A DNA stretch of 64,000 bases from Adiantum capillus-veneris (taxonomy: Eukaryota; Streptophyta; Polypodiopsida; Polypodiales; Pteridaceae). The position numbers and the translations under genes are program-made. The stretch covers positions 86,665,278-86,729,277 of the forward strand of contig CM043967.1 in assembly GCA_014529385.2 (NCBI GenBank), written 5' to 3'. This document shows positions 10,470-20,608 of the stretch, piece by piece (within the stretch, counting starts at the first letter, position 1; every line of letters begins with the position of its first letter). Below the pieces are notes generated by a model. That model was not told where the DNA came from, made no database searches, and saw only the letters and a list, made by a program, of their open reading frames with translations.

Positions 10470-11696
10470 ATGGTCATCACTCTAAGCGGAATGGATACTT
10501 CGCTTGGAGGTGATGAGCATGAGAGAGGCGAAGAAGAATTTTCCCCACCAGGAGGTTTTTCGGACCCTTCCCCATCTACGACAAAGATTGCACTAACTCC
10601 TATGGAGGAGTTGGACCAAGAAAGAGAAGCAGAAAGAAAAGCCTACGAAGAAGATATGGCAGCCATCGAGCGTAAGTACCAAGAAAGAAGATCAGCCATA
10701 GAAGCATAATTTTATCGCGAGAACAAAGAACAAATGCAAGAGTTCTTGCGACTCTTTTCTCAATCTCAGGCACAGATGCAACAGAATCGGAAAAAGGAGA
10801 CTCTCTCAGTCTCTTCTTCTCCAAAGCATGATATACAGGATTTGCATGATTGTGTGAAGCATGATGATGTTTTGAATGACAAAGATAAGCATGATGATAA
10901 CAATGATAAGCATAATGATTTGGATGCCAGTGATTTGCATGATGATTTGGATGCCAATGACAAGCATGATGATTTGCATGATCAAGATGTGATTTCTCAC
11001 GAGCATGATGATTTGCATGAAGATGATGTGATTGTTCACAAGGATGATGTGTTAGTGGATGCTTTTCCTAGCGAAGCTAACCTCGTTTTAGATTCGATCA
11101 ATCACCAAGAATTGATCTTGGCTTTCGAGTCAAGGTCCACAGATCCCCCACACGAAGATTCGATAGATCCGGAAGAACCGATCTTGGCTCTCGAGCCTTG
11201 GTCCAAAGAACCATCACAGGAAGTATTATGTGTTCGCATGATTGATACGCACGCATTGTTCGAGTGTTTCATTCGTGAAGGTTTCTTGTATTTTAGTCAA
11301 CATCGTTATGTGATCCCTTTTCCTAGGCATGACATATTGTATGTTGAGCACGTTTCTCTCATGGATGAGCACCAATGTATGCGGATTCTTCATGAAAAGT
11401 TGACAAGTCTATATGTCAAGAAGTCACATTCTATGTCTCTTCCTTGACATGACACAGTTGTAGAAAGAGCACATGATAGTATGAGCACCAAACATGGGCA
11501 TTTCCATTGTGATTTGCCACAGTTGATTGATCTCGATCAAACAGAAAAGATTGGACCTCATTGTTTGCATGTGTTTGATGAACGGGTTGTCACTCCGTCT
11601 ATTTGTTCATCTACATTGCATGCACAGTCTTTAGCAAAGACAATATTTTTTTCCTTCACTTTACATGGAATAGGTATGTTCATGGTTTTGTGTTGA
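10470..11696 (+). pseudogene. His/Asp-rich protein of the non-autonomous LTR element (two in-frame stops)
   Basis: One reading frame runs from ATG at 10470 to TGA near 11696, interrupted by TAA at 10707-10709 and TGA at 11445-11447. The first part is acidic and then strongly charged (EEL, EREAERKAYEEDM), as in a coiled coil. The middle (about 10830-11060) is a degenerate repeat of KHDD, LHDD and ND units rich in His and Asp. The last part has ordinary composition (for example LFECFIREGFLYF). No Gag capsid, CCHC, protease, RT or integrase motif is visible, and I do not recognise the family. A structural Gag-like role or metal binding by the His/Asp repeats are guesses. The two isolated stops suggest recent decay. 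Confidence 0.6.
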
Positions 11697-11977
11697 AGAT
11701 GGTTTCAGGAATTTTCAGCCATGGAGATTCTTGAAGACGGAAGCAGCAGGACTCTAGACGAAGTTGAAGCATCAAAGGAGCCGCAGAAGACTTTGAGTCG
11801 CTTTCGGCGCAGCCCAAAGAAGCAAGCGTTCCAGACATTTATGAAGTTCAAGTACCGCACTACCCACACATCAGAGTGGGCCGGCGAAGAGTCCCTTCCA
11901 GGATTCCGGATGTTGTTGGCGATCTCCCTCGACCCCATACAGTTCGGTACCAGTACCTCACTTTGAAAAGGAGGGGA

Positions 11978-13205
11978 TGTCACGTGCACATCCCAACCCT
12001 ATGTGTCCGTGGACAAGCTACACCACAGCAGGGTTCAGTCAGTTCAGTCAAGTCTAGATTAGCAGTGATTTGGCACTTTTGTGAGTCTATTCGTAGACCG
12101 TGCATGCCCAGTCACTTAGCATAGATGCATATCCTCCGATTGCACACAGCATGATCATCGGAATTCCCATCAGAATCTATTAGCATCAATTAGGAGAATT
12201 TTCCAGTGCATTTAGCCTATTTTCCTATTTTTGGTTATTTTCACTTATTATTTTTAAGTGACTTTCCAACAAAAGTAGGTAGTGCAATTTTGCTAAGTTA
12301 ATATATAAGCAAACCCAAGTTAGCACTTTCTGGCAGAAGAGGCAGCAGGAGCACCTTGCTCAACAGAACCTTGGTGGATTCTCTCCAAGCAAGATCCCAA
12401 GCCTTGGCGTTTTCTCCAAGCAGCAGATTCCTATCCCTAGCGCTTTCAACAGCATTCATCGCTGGAAAGCCAAGCCCTTGGCGTTTTTACATCAGATCGT
12501 CGCCGGAAAGACCATCGCATGCCTGGCGTTTTTCACATGCCCAGCGTTTTTGGAAATGTAAGATCAGCTAGCGTTTTTGGTCAACCTCAGTCTATAGCGT
12601 TTTGGATTTCAGCAATAGAAAAAGTAGCAGATTTAGACCACAAGAAGTAGCAGATTCAGCCCCGTAAAGATCATCAGTTTTCAGCCTACAATAATGACCT
12701 AAAAACTCAGCTAGAAAGTGCAGATCTTGAGCGTTTTCATCTTCAGCATGAACCCCGACAAAGCCGTTCATTTTCAGCCATAAGGACAGCATTAAACAGT
12801 CATTTTCAGCCACCGAAACAGCCATGAAATTCAGCGATTAGAAGATCCCAGATTTAAACCATCAAGTCGTCGTCGTCATCACCGTCGTCGTCATCGGCAT
12901 AGTCCCATTGCATCAGTCCATTGCATACGCATTGTACACCTTTGTGCAATCAAAGTAGACCACTCTCGCCGACGAGAGTGGGGCCTTTGGAGGAGGGTTT
13001 TACAACCTCTCGGTGTCGTATCTCTTCTCTCTCCTTCTCTCAGTCTCATTCACTTACACGCACAATATCCACTCACTTTGTTCGTGACCACAACACTCTC
13101 CATAAGACGGAAAGCTCTCTCTTTCCCTAAGAACTAAAAGGAACCTTGAGCAATAAAGATCACTAATCTTGAGAAAATACAACATTCATTCCGCTGCACC
13201 TAACA
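11978..13205 (+). repeat. 3' LTR of the non-autonomous element
   Basis: 1,228 bp, TGTCACGTG...CACCTAACA, followed by the CTTGT target duplication. It lacks the MITE found in the 5' LTR and so preserves the empty site. Confidence 0.93.
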
Positions 13206-13210
13206 CTTGT

Positions 13211-13490
13211 AATCTCTTTATAAGTGTGGGCAGGACTCCCACTTCTCAGAGCATCTGGACGCATAGTTTGAGAGTGAGAGCCTCCCACTCACCTGTACTT
13301 TGAGTTGCAGATTAATACAAAAAGAAATACCGAAAGGGGTGCCAGTCTTTGGGGCCAATATCTCTAGGCACGAAACTCCGCCGGCGGGCCAGTGTCGAAC
13401 CAATTGTGAACTGTGAATTGTTTTGAAGTGAATTCTTGTGGTGTCGTGGTAGAATCTTTGACTTGAAGTGTCCAATTCTGTTATAGGGCG
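13211..13490 (+). repeat. Right part of the interrupted gypsy 3' LTR (outer end uncertain)
   Basis: Removing the 8546-13205 element and one CTTGT copy joins this segment to 8164-8545. The outer LTR end is not obvious. A TGTTATAGGG at 13479 could mark the start of another element. Confidence 0.4.
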
Positions 13491-13597
13491 AGCCCTAAAG
13501 GTAGGGGAAGAGAGAGAGAGACACACACACCCTCCCAAGCTCTCCCTTTACACAAAGGGAATAATGGACACATGGCAGGCTCCTAGCCCGGATGCCC

Positions 13598-13946
13598 CCA
13601 ATCTCCCCTCAAATCCTATTGGATGGCCATAGAGATGGACCAATAAGAATTAGGCTAGAGTAAAATTAGTCTAATCAATTTAAAAATTCTTGATAAAAGA
13701 ACCAATAGAAATTAAGTTCCCTAGAAGACTATTGGACAATCTACCAAGGGGTCCAATGAGCATCCAACTGCCCAATGGCTTGCTTGATTCCTATTGGTCA
13801 GAAGACTAAAAGGTCCAATGAGAGTTTAAATAAATTATTTTTATTACCTAAAGCTCTCACAAAAGGGGAAGGGGGGACACTTGTTACAAGACTATCAATC
13901 AACTATGCTTCTTAATTGCTATTGGCTAAGCTTTGCAGGAGCCAAT
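13598..13946. promoter_or_regulatory. Cluster of eleven CCAAT boxes
   Basis: CCAAT or its complement ATTGG occurs at 13598, 13618, 13640, 13702, 13731, 13753, 13772, 13793, 13814, 13921 and 13942, eleven in 349 bp and on both strands. CCAAT is the core bound by NF-Y. An AT-rich TTTAAATAAATTA lies at about 13825. The block may be the promoter part of an LTR; no gene start can be tied to it. Downstream, 13950-14700 holds short open frames I cannot assign. Confidence 0.4.
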
Positions 13947-14711
13947 GGGAGGCCAGCAAGAGAAAATGGGAAGAGGGGTCGACCAGGAAGAGAGAGAGAG
14001 AGGTAGCATTTTTAGGCTAACTAATTTGCTACACACACACACAACTGATGTGTTGAGCAAGAACTCCATCTCCTTCTCCAAGCATTGAGAAGTAGAGGCC
14101 TACACCAACAACTCTTGGCTATGGAATGCAAATCCAACCAAGAGCCAGGCTTCAATGGGATGCTCATCTCCTCTACCATGCTAATTACTAAGCTCAGCTA
14201 TGCTATAAGAGTGATTATGTGAGGAGAATACTTCTTTCTCGTAAGATACATCTTCTTCCTCTCAATCTTTCCTCATTCCCTGCTAGCTCTCACCATCTTT
14301 GAAGGTGTGTGAGGTCTTGGGACTGAGGCTAGGCCCACTAGGTGTGTTTTTTAAGCATAATTTGGTGCATGAAGCTTCCATCTTCATTGCACCAACGAGT
14401 TTTGTCAAGGAGCACAAAGATTGTATTGTACAAAAGTCTTCCTTGATGGGAGAAGCTATAATACAAAGCCTTTTTGGAGGGGGCACCGGCTCCATGTAAA
14501 TCCGGTCCTCAACAGTTGTCAATTGTTTTATCTCTCTCTCTTTTCAAGTATTGTCTATGCCAAACTAGCTAGGTATAATTGTTATGTTGTTTTCTCCAAC
14601 GAAGTACTCTCTCTATAATCATTAGGAACTTGTTCTTAATGAAATACTCACTATGTTATCATTTTCCGCTACACACAAGTTACTAGTGCATTAAATGTTA
14701 TATAAGGTGCT

Positions 14712-15362
14712 ACCCTCCAGACTTTGGAATGCTCTGAATGGTGTTCCTTCGGAGAACGCAATGTCAAACTATTGAATAAAAGCGAGGGCCTTGTGGGTAT
14801 CCTTAAAACCAGAAAAAGTAATAGACTTTATTGCTTGTCTGCCCTCCTTAAAATGCTTGGGTTTCTTCTTCCTGTCCTCGAGAAAATCATACCGGTTGGC
14901 TCTGTAAAAGTGCTTTCTCTTTGTAAACATTGGCTCATCAGAATCTGAACTGTTAGAGGAAGAAGAATCCTTGTCTGAACCATCAAAATACTTCCGAGAT
15001 CTTCTATGGGATTGACTCTTCTTTGCCTTTTCCTTGCCCGTGCTGTCTCTCTGAATCCTTTTCCTCTTCTTGCTCTTTCTTCCCTCTCGTCACTGCACTC
15101 TGAGATTGAAGAACTGTTAGAAGAAGACGAGGACGAACTAGAACCATCCTTGAATCTCCCTCGTTTCTTTGTCTTCTTGGCATTTTCAAAAGTAGATCTT
15201 CGACCCAAGTAGCCTAGATAGTCAGTTGCTCTACTCTACCTCCTTGGCGACTTCTTGGTCTTCATGAGTCTATTGACTCGCCATTCTGTTGCTTCCTTGA
15301 ATTCATCCTCTGAGTACACCTTCTGAGGAGGAGTCCTGTGCTAGTCCCTCCCCGAATCCATC
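14712..15362 (-). pseudogene. Ty3/gypsy gag remnant
   Basis: The minus strand encodes, in order, a short acidic N-terminus, a basic and Ser-rich low-complexity segment (GRRSTFENAKKTKKRGRF, then an eight-Ser run), an acidic SNSSDSDEPMF stretch, and the start of a Gag capsid domain (ITFSGFKDTHKALAFIQ then FDIAF). The last resembles plant gypsy Gag. At least one frameshift (about 15000) and one stop (about 14778) break it. No pol follows on its 3' side. The likely leader or LTR lies at higher coordinates. Confidence 0.65.
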
Positions 15363-15989
15363 CTGCACAACCAAACTCACACCTAGACACACGTAGTGAG
15401 TGGACATCAGGCTCACATCCTAACTTTATTATTGCTCAAAGTAAAGTACAACTCCCGAGGGTCCTCTGCTCTTAGACTCTGCGTCAGATGCTTTGCGGAG
15501 TGAGAGACCCAAGGGCTGTTTTAAACTTACAAGGGTTGAAAGCAATTGGTTCAAAAGCACTTCTGCCCAAAAGCATCTGCTCTCTAAAGCTAGCGCTAGG
15601 GTCTCCAAAAGCAGCCAGCATAATTTACGAAAATCCGTACAGCCTGCCACGTGGCCCCATTAGTGCAAGACGTGGAAGTTTCGTATTGTTGTGCCACGTC
15701 ATCATCCATATGAATGCCATGTCAGTATGTCAGTGCATTTTATGGGAATTATCCTCCGAGTTCAAGCTTTGGGATTTTAGAGTTTTGGGCCCCTCGGTCG
15801 GTGCTCCATAAGTTCTTTAGGTTGATCGGTTCAGTTTCTCTTGTCCCCTCGGCCATTTCTCTTCTAGTTGGTCATGCCATATCATCACTTTGTGACAAGG
15901 AGTTTGTCTTGGCGAACCCTACGCATTGATGCGAGAAGGATTTGATTTCGACAATTTTGAAAAATTAAGCTTCTGGTAGAGTGGGGTAA
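15363..15989. other. LTR/leader-like sequence without a gene
   Basis: Contains GCCACGTGG and GCCACGTCA words and other short matches, in reverse orientation, to the gypsy LTRs at 8164 and 17105. It is probably LTR or leader of the minus-strand gag remnant. No coding region can be defended. Confidence 0.35.
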
Positions 15990-16217
15990 TCTGAAATGCT
16001 TGCCACAAAAACCCTAGCAGATTACAACTTGAAATTTTTGAACATCTCTCGATGGATGTCTCTTCTCGAGATGATAACCTTGGAGGCCCAGTGTGATTAC
16101 TATATCTTGGGGCTACCATCACCGCCAGAGGAACACTGTCTGTCCAAGCCAGCTTCGACCATTGAAGAGCTTATGGACCATGCTGCAGTCGTCTACAAAC
16201 TTGTGGAAGAAACCTAA
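15990..16217 (+). pseudogene. Gypsy gag capsid fragment
   Basis: A 70-odd residue frame with TLADYNLKFLNI, DYYILGLP and ASTIEELMDHA matches the spacing of the C-terminal half of plant retrotransposon Gag capsid domains (Retrotrans_gag family). It ends at a stop with no CCHC knuckle. It lies upstream of a polypurine tract and LTR at 17091, with no pol between, so the element is internally deleted. Confidence 0.5.
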
Positions 16218-16494
16218 CCCTAATTTTTGGTGCAGCTTTCAAGATGGAAAGCTAGACATCTTTCCGGTCTCGACTGATGTCGAGAATGCTTTGATTTAGC
16301 AGTCTGAATTTTGTTTGATAAATTGTTTGAAGATCCTGTTTGGAATTTGTTTGAAATGCATGCTATCTATTTTGAATTTGTCTTGGTACCGATTTGAATT
16401 GTCTGACTCTGGTTCCAATATTGGTGTCAATGATTGATGATTTACTCTCGGGAGGAGTACTGAAAAGAATTGATGTTATGAGAATGCTTGCACA

Positions 16495-16770
16495 TACTCA
16501 TGGCCTCAACCCTTGTGGTTATTTGCGGGGCGAGTATTGAATGTTTGAAAAGTGTTGCTTTTACTTATGGTCCGGACCCTTGTGGTTATTTACGGGGGGA
16601 GTTTTAAGAAGTCTGAGCAGTGGTTACTCTCAGCAACCCCAAGCGACACAGGGTGCGGTGGGAAGCATTTGGTTGTAAAAGGCCTCTATATCTCATGGCG
16701 TGGGTTATTTGCAAGTCGTTGAACAGCCCATGGCCTGGATCGGGATGGTTATTTGCGGGGGGAGTGTTCA
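16495..16770 (+). repeat. Three imperfect copies of a TGGTTATTTGCGGGG motif
   Basis: A unit containing a CATGG/ATGG lead, CCTTGTGGTTATTTGCGGGG and GAGT recurs near 16501, 16567 and 16732. It sits in the 3' non-coding part of the gypsy relic. Function unknown. 16218-16490 and 16775-17090 show nothing else I can name. Confidence 0.5.
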
Positions 16771-17090
16771 TCGGTGACTGTCTATTTCTATGTCTTGTAC
16801 CATGCGTACGTGAGCATTTGTGTTGCATTGTGATGTGCCAACCACTGACTATTCCTATTTGGGTGAGATTGCATGGGTATGTAATTATTAGTGTATCAAG
16901 ACACTTGTTACAGATCAACGCGGTTTGGGTGTGATGGCTAATTTTTCCGCGCTAGAATATCAAGAGCTCTGATCTGGAATCAGAAAGCCGATTGTCCCTC
17001 GGAATGTCTGTTGAAATGACCCTTCGAAATTTTTGAGCTAACTTGAGTTGTTTTGTAGATATACGGTATTCGCGGATGATTACTCTTCTT

Positions 17091-17740
17091 TCAAGAGGGG
17101 GGGATGGCACAAACTGCTAATGTGTCAAGCCATTGAAGACCCGGTGGCTTGGGGTTTCTCAGACCCAACCCTAGCTGACTTGCAGATCCCAGTGTAGGTG
17201 TCTAAACCCTAATGAAGAAGAAGTTTTACCAACTTATAGGTCCTCGCCGTGTGGGATAATTTTTACAGGAAGTTCCTACCAACTTATGAAACCCCGTCCC
17301 ATGGGGCCAGTGCCTAGGGGGCCATAAATAAAGCAGGACCAGCGTGCAGGCATGCACACAAATCATGCGTAAAAGACGGTGACGTGGTAGTTGTATGGAC
17401 GCCCGCGATTTGCACTAACAGTGCCATGTGGCAGCCTGTGCAGACTTCCGTGAGTTGCGTTGCAGTATGCTGACGTGGCATGTGTACGTATTTCCACGTT
17501 TTTAGCTGTTGCCAGCTTTTGGAGTTCAGGTGCTTTTAGACAAGATGCTTTTCATGTAGTGCTTTTCCAAGGCCAAGGGCCTTTAAATACGTGCCTAGGG
17601 CCCACTCTCTAGCAGTTGTCCGTGTGAAGGTGAAGAGTGTAGAGCTCCAATTGTCACAAACTACTGACGTGTCAAAGCCCTGAAGAATGGAGGCAACTTG
17701 CAGATCCCGGTTGAGGGGCCTAAACCCTAAAAATAACAAG
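17091..17740 (+). repeat. Polypurine tract and gypsy LTR, followed by a second LTR start
   Basis: CAAGAGGGGGGGA (17092-17104) precedes TGGCACAAACTGCTAATG at 17105, an LTR start. At 17652 a related start occurs (TGTCACAAACTACTGACG), and both are followed by GCAGATCCC and CTAAACCCTAA words. I read this as one LTR of about 547 bp abutting the beginning of a second, related LTR fragment. Confidence 0.5.
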
Positions 17741-17779
17741 TAACAGAAGAAGTGAGGGGCAACATCATGAGCACTACCT

Positions 17780-19096
17780 CCTTAGAGATGATTTTATGAT
17801 GATGCATGGAAAACTTTGTGTCACTAGGCCATTGCGACGGAAGGTCATGGAAGAGAGTCATGTCCCACCGTATGCAGGGCATCGTGGTATTGATGCGACA
17901 GTTAAGCGGTAGAGACATTCTTCTATTGGCCTACCTTGAGGAGAGATGTGGATGCCTTTGTGCACGCATGCGTGATTTGTCAAAAGGTCAAGTTTGACAA
18001 GCAAAAGGCACCAGGGTTGTTACAACCACTGCCGATTCCGGATAAGCCATGGGAAAGCATTGCTATGGACTTTATCTTTGATCTTCCAAGAATGCCAATA
18101 GGGGATGATGGTTATATGGACCATTATCTGCAGGTTCAGCAAGCAGGCCCATTTTTATCCCTGTTAGGAAGAAGATAAAATCTATTATTCATGTATAATA
18201 TGTTTAAGTACCATGGTATGCCATAATTGATTATTAGTGATTGTGATCCTCACATGACCAATTTGTTCTGGAGAGGATTGTTTGAGAACATAGGCACTAC
18301 GCTCAAGTTCTCATCTTCGTTTCATCTACAAACTGATGGGCAGTCAGAAGAAGCTAATTCTACTGTCTTAGATCTGCCGAAATGCTATGTGTCAGATAAT
18401 AAGGGCAAGTGGGAATAGTATTTGCCTATGCTTGAGTATGCGTACAATAATATAGTGCATTTGTCGACTGGCAAGGCACCTTTTGAGATTGTTGAAGGCG
18501 GCAAAAAAGTTCCTCCCATTTTGCATACAAAGGACAAGATCTTGGAGGCAGATCGATATGTTGAAAACATGGATGAAATGTATAAGAAAATTAAAGTTGC
18601 CTTGGAGAAGATCTAGGCAAAGGAGAAAAAGGCTGCCGATTGTCACCGTCGTGAATTGTTGTTATCACCTGGTGATTGGGTTCTGTTAAGGTTCGAGAAG
18701 GCAAGGTTAAAGAAGATGAAGGGCAAGGAACGGCTGTTTCTTAAGCTCAATATGCGTTACTATGGGCCTTTTTAAGTCCTTGACAAGATCAGCGATGTGG
18801 CTTACAGGCTGAAATTGCCTGATGCGTGGAAGATTCATAATGAGTTTCACATGAGTCTTCTAAGACCCTTCGTGGGTGATGTGCCAGAAGATATGTCAGA
18901 CGAGGATCAGCTAGAAGTTGAGGAACTTGATGAGATCCTGGTACCTCAGCAAGTTTTGGCACATAAGGACAGAAAAGTTAAAGGACAAGTTGCAAGACAC
19001 TACTTGGTTAAGATCAAGAACTATCCGCCTATGGATGCAAAGTGGATGGAAGAGCATGAATTGTCAGTCACCAAATGTATTGGAGCTTTACCTTGA
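17780..19096 (+). pseudogene. Ty3/gypsy chromovirus integrase with chromodomain
   Basis: The N-terminal HHCC finger is recognisable across frames: AGHRGID with CVICQKVKF downstream. The core retains [11 protein letters not shown] and LIISDCDP, and the Glu-bearing TDGQSEEANS. GPF and VAYRLKLPDAW, then FHMSLLRPF, precede a chromodomain-like tail (VPQQVLAHKDRKVKG, YLVKIKNYPPMDAKWMEE). At least four stop codons (near 17905, 18174, 18417 and 18775) and several frameshifts inactivate it. It is a relative, not a copy, of the integrase at 6213-7568. No RT is present upstream. Confidence 0.85.
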
Positions 19097-19351
19097 AGCC
19101 TTTGGGTTACAACCTACTTGTGCCCCAACCCAACTGTGTAAAGGAAGGAGGGCTAATGGTAGAGCTAGCACATCAAATGTACTTAAGAATTCAATGTAAT
19201 AGATGGGAATGACAAAAGTATGAAGGTCTCATTAAGTCATTTGTATCTGTTACGACCTTTCTTGCGGATACATGCGATGATAAAAGAGTGCTAACAACAC
19301 AAGATCATCAGTGGCATGTATTTATGGTATGCGATTGAGGACGTTTGCGAT

Positions 19352-20600
19352 TTCAAGAGGGGGGTATGTCACGAGGACGTGGCAACTGCTAACCTTAGTT
19401 GTTGGTTTCTTTCCAATGATTTTTGTTTATTTTTGAGACCCTCTTTTTGAAGTTGCAAATGGTCGGACATTGTATGGCCAATGTGAACGGTAGTTTCACC
19501 CATAGACGGGAAGCTGGTCTGCACTGGAATTCGTATAGTAAGAGGATGTCTAGGCTCCCTCAAGATCATGTAGGTTCCCCCCCTCGTCGCACTTAGCGAG
19601 TTGGTGGATACTTGGAAGTGAACTCAATAAGGCACCAAGTCAAGGTGGGGTTACCAAAAGAAAGTACTCGATAGTTCGGACACATTGTATTTTTGGATGC
19701 GGTCCCTATGGGGATAGATGGTCAGAAGACCAGTGGGAGCCCAACGGAAGCATCTCCTAAAAATTAGGGAACTGCTATTTTGGGCCATGAAATCTGTTCG
19801 CGTCATTACCTTCGGAAAGACAAGGGGAACATTTTAGAACTCTATCGCAAAGTCAACTGGGCAACCAGTCGGGAGGTTTTTAAGCGGCAACCCTGAAACG
19901 GGAAATTGCTTATAAATGTGCCAAGTGACACAATTTGGCGCACTTTCCTTTTGCAGAAAAATGGGCGCTAAATTTTAAGCTGAGGGAGCTTCATTTGCAG
20001 CTTGCCACAGGATAAGAGCTATTGATTGCAAGCTTTCCCTCTCATGTACAGTGTGGTTCAAGAAGTCATGTCTTGCATACCTCACACTGCTCTCTCTCTT
20101 CCCTACGTGCAGTATTGTGATGTCCCACAAGAGGGCTTTTCATTTGACTCATGTACAGGTGTGTTGTTACATGTGTTTTTGCTGAGGCAAGAGTCTCTCT
20201 GAGCAGGAACAGGAGTAGCTAACTGCTACTCCAAAAGCAGGCACCGGTGAGGGTGATAACCTCACCCTACAGGTGCGATCCCAGTGGTTACGTGCTGTAT
20301 TTTGACTGTTTTTCAGCCATACAGACACCAGAACCATTGGGAACAATGCCCCACTGATAGAGGACAGTTCGGGGACTATTTAGGGCTGAAAACAGGGCAA
20401 AAACCAGTAAATACAGCGAGCTGAATTTACTTTTTTTGGGCAGAAATCAGAGGGTTTATGCCAGTGGAAGTGAGTTCCAGTAGGGGAATTGGTTTCCTGC
20501 AAGTTTTGGGGCTGTTATGCTACCGAAATTTCGCTAGAACTCTAGCTGGATACAGCAATTCCCAGGACTCTTCTTTGTAAATACCCTCTTAAAGAATAAA
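19352..20600 (+). repeat. Polypurine tract and 3' LTR of the gypsy relic
   Basis: TTTCAAGAGGGGGGTA (19351-19366) is followed by TGTCACGAGGACG at 19367, the LTR start. About 1.2 kb without coding follows, ending near an AATAAAGAAATA (about 20596) that could be the polyadenylation signal. The right boundary is inferred from the abrupt change to C-rich sequence after 20600. Confidence 0.5.
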
Positions 20601-20608
20601 GAAATACG

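Larger units (their letters stand above)
8546..13205 (+). mobile_element. Complete non-autonomous LTR retrotransposon, TSD CTTGT
   Basis: Two long direct repeats (8546-9941 and 11978-13205) both begin TGTCACGTG and end CACCTAACA. The left one is followed by TGGTATCAGAGC (9943-9954). The right one is preceded by the purine tract GAAAAGGAGGGGA (11965-11977). The pentamer CTTGT flanks the unit on both sides. The internal region is only 2.0 kb. It has no protease, RT, RNase H or integrase motif, but contains a largely open frame for an unusual acidic His/Asp-rich protein. It must have moved with enzymes from another element. The LTRs are very similar apart from one MITE and scattered changes, so insertion was relatively recent. 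Confidence 0.93.
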
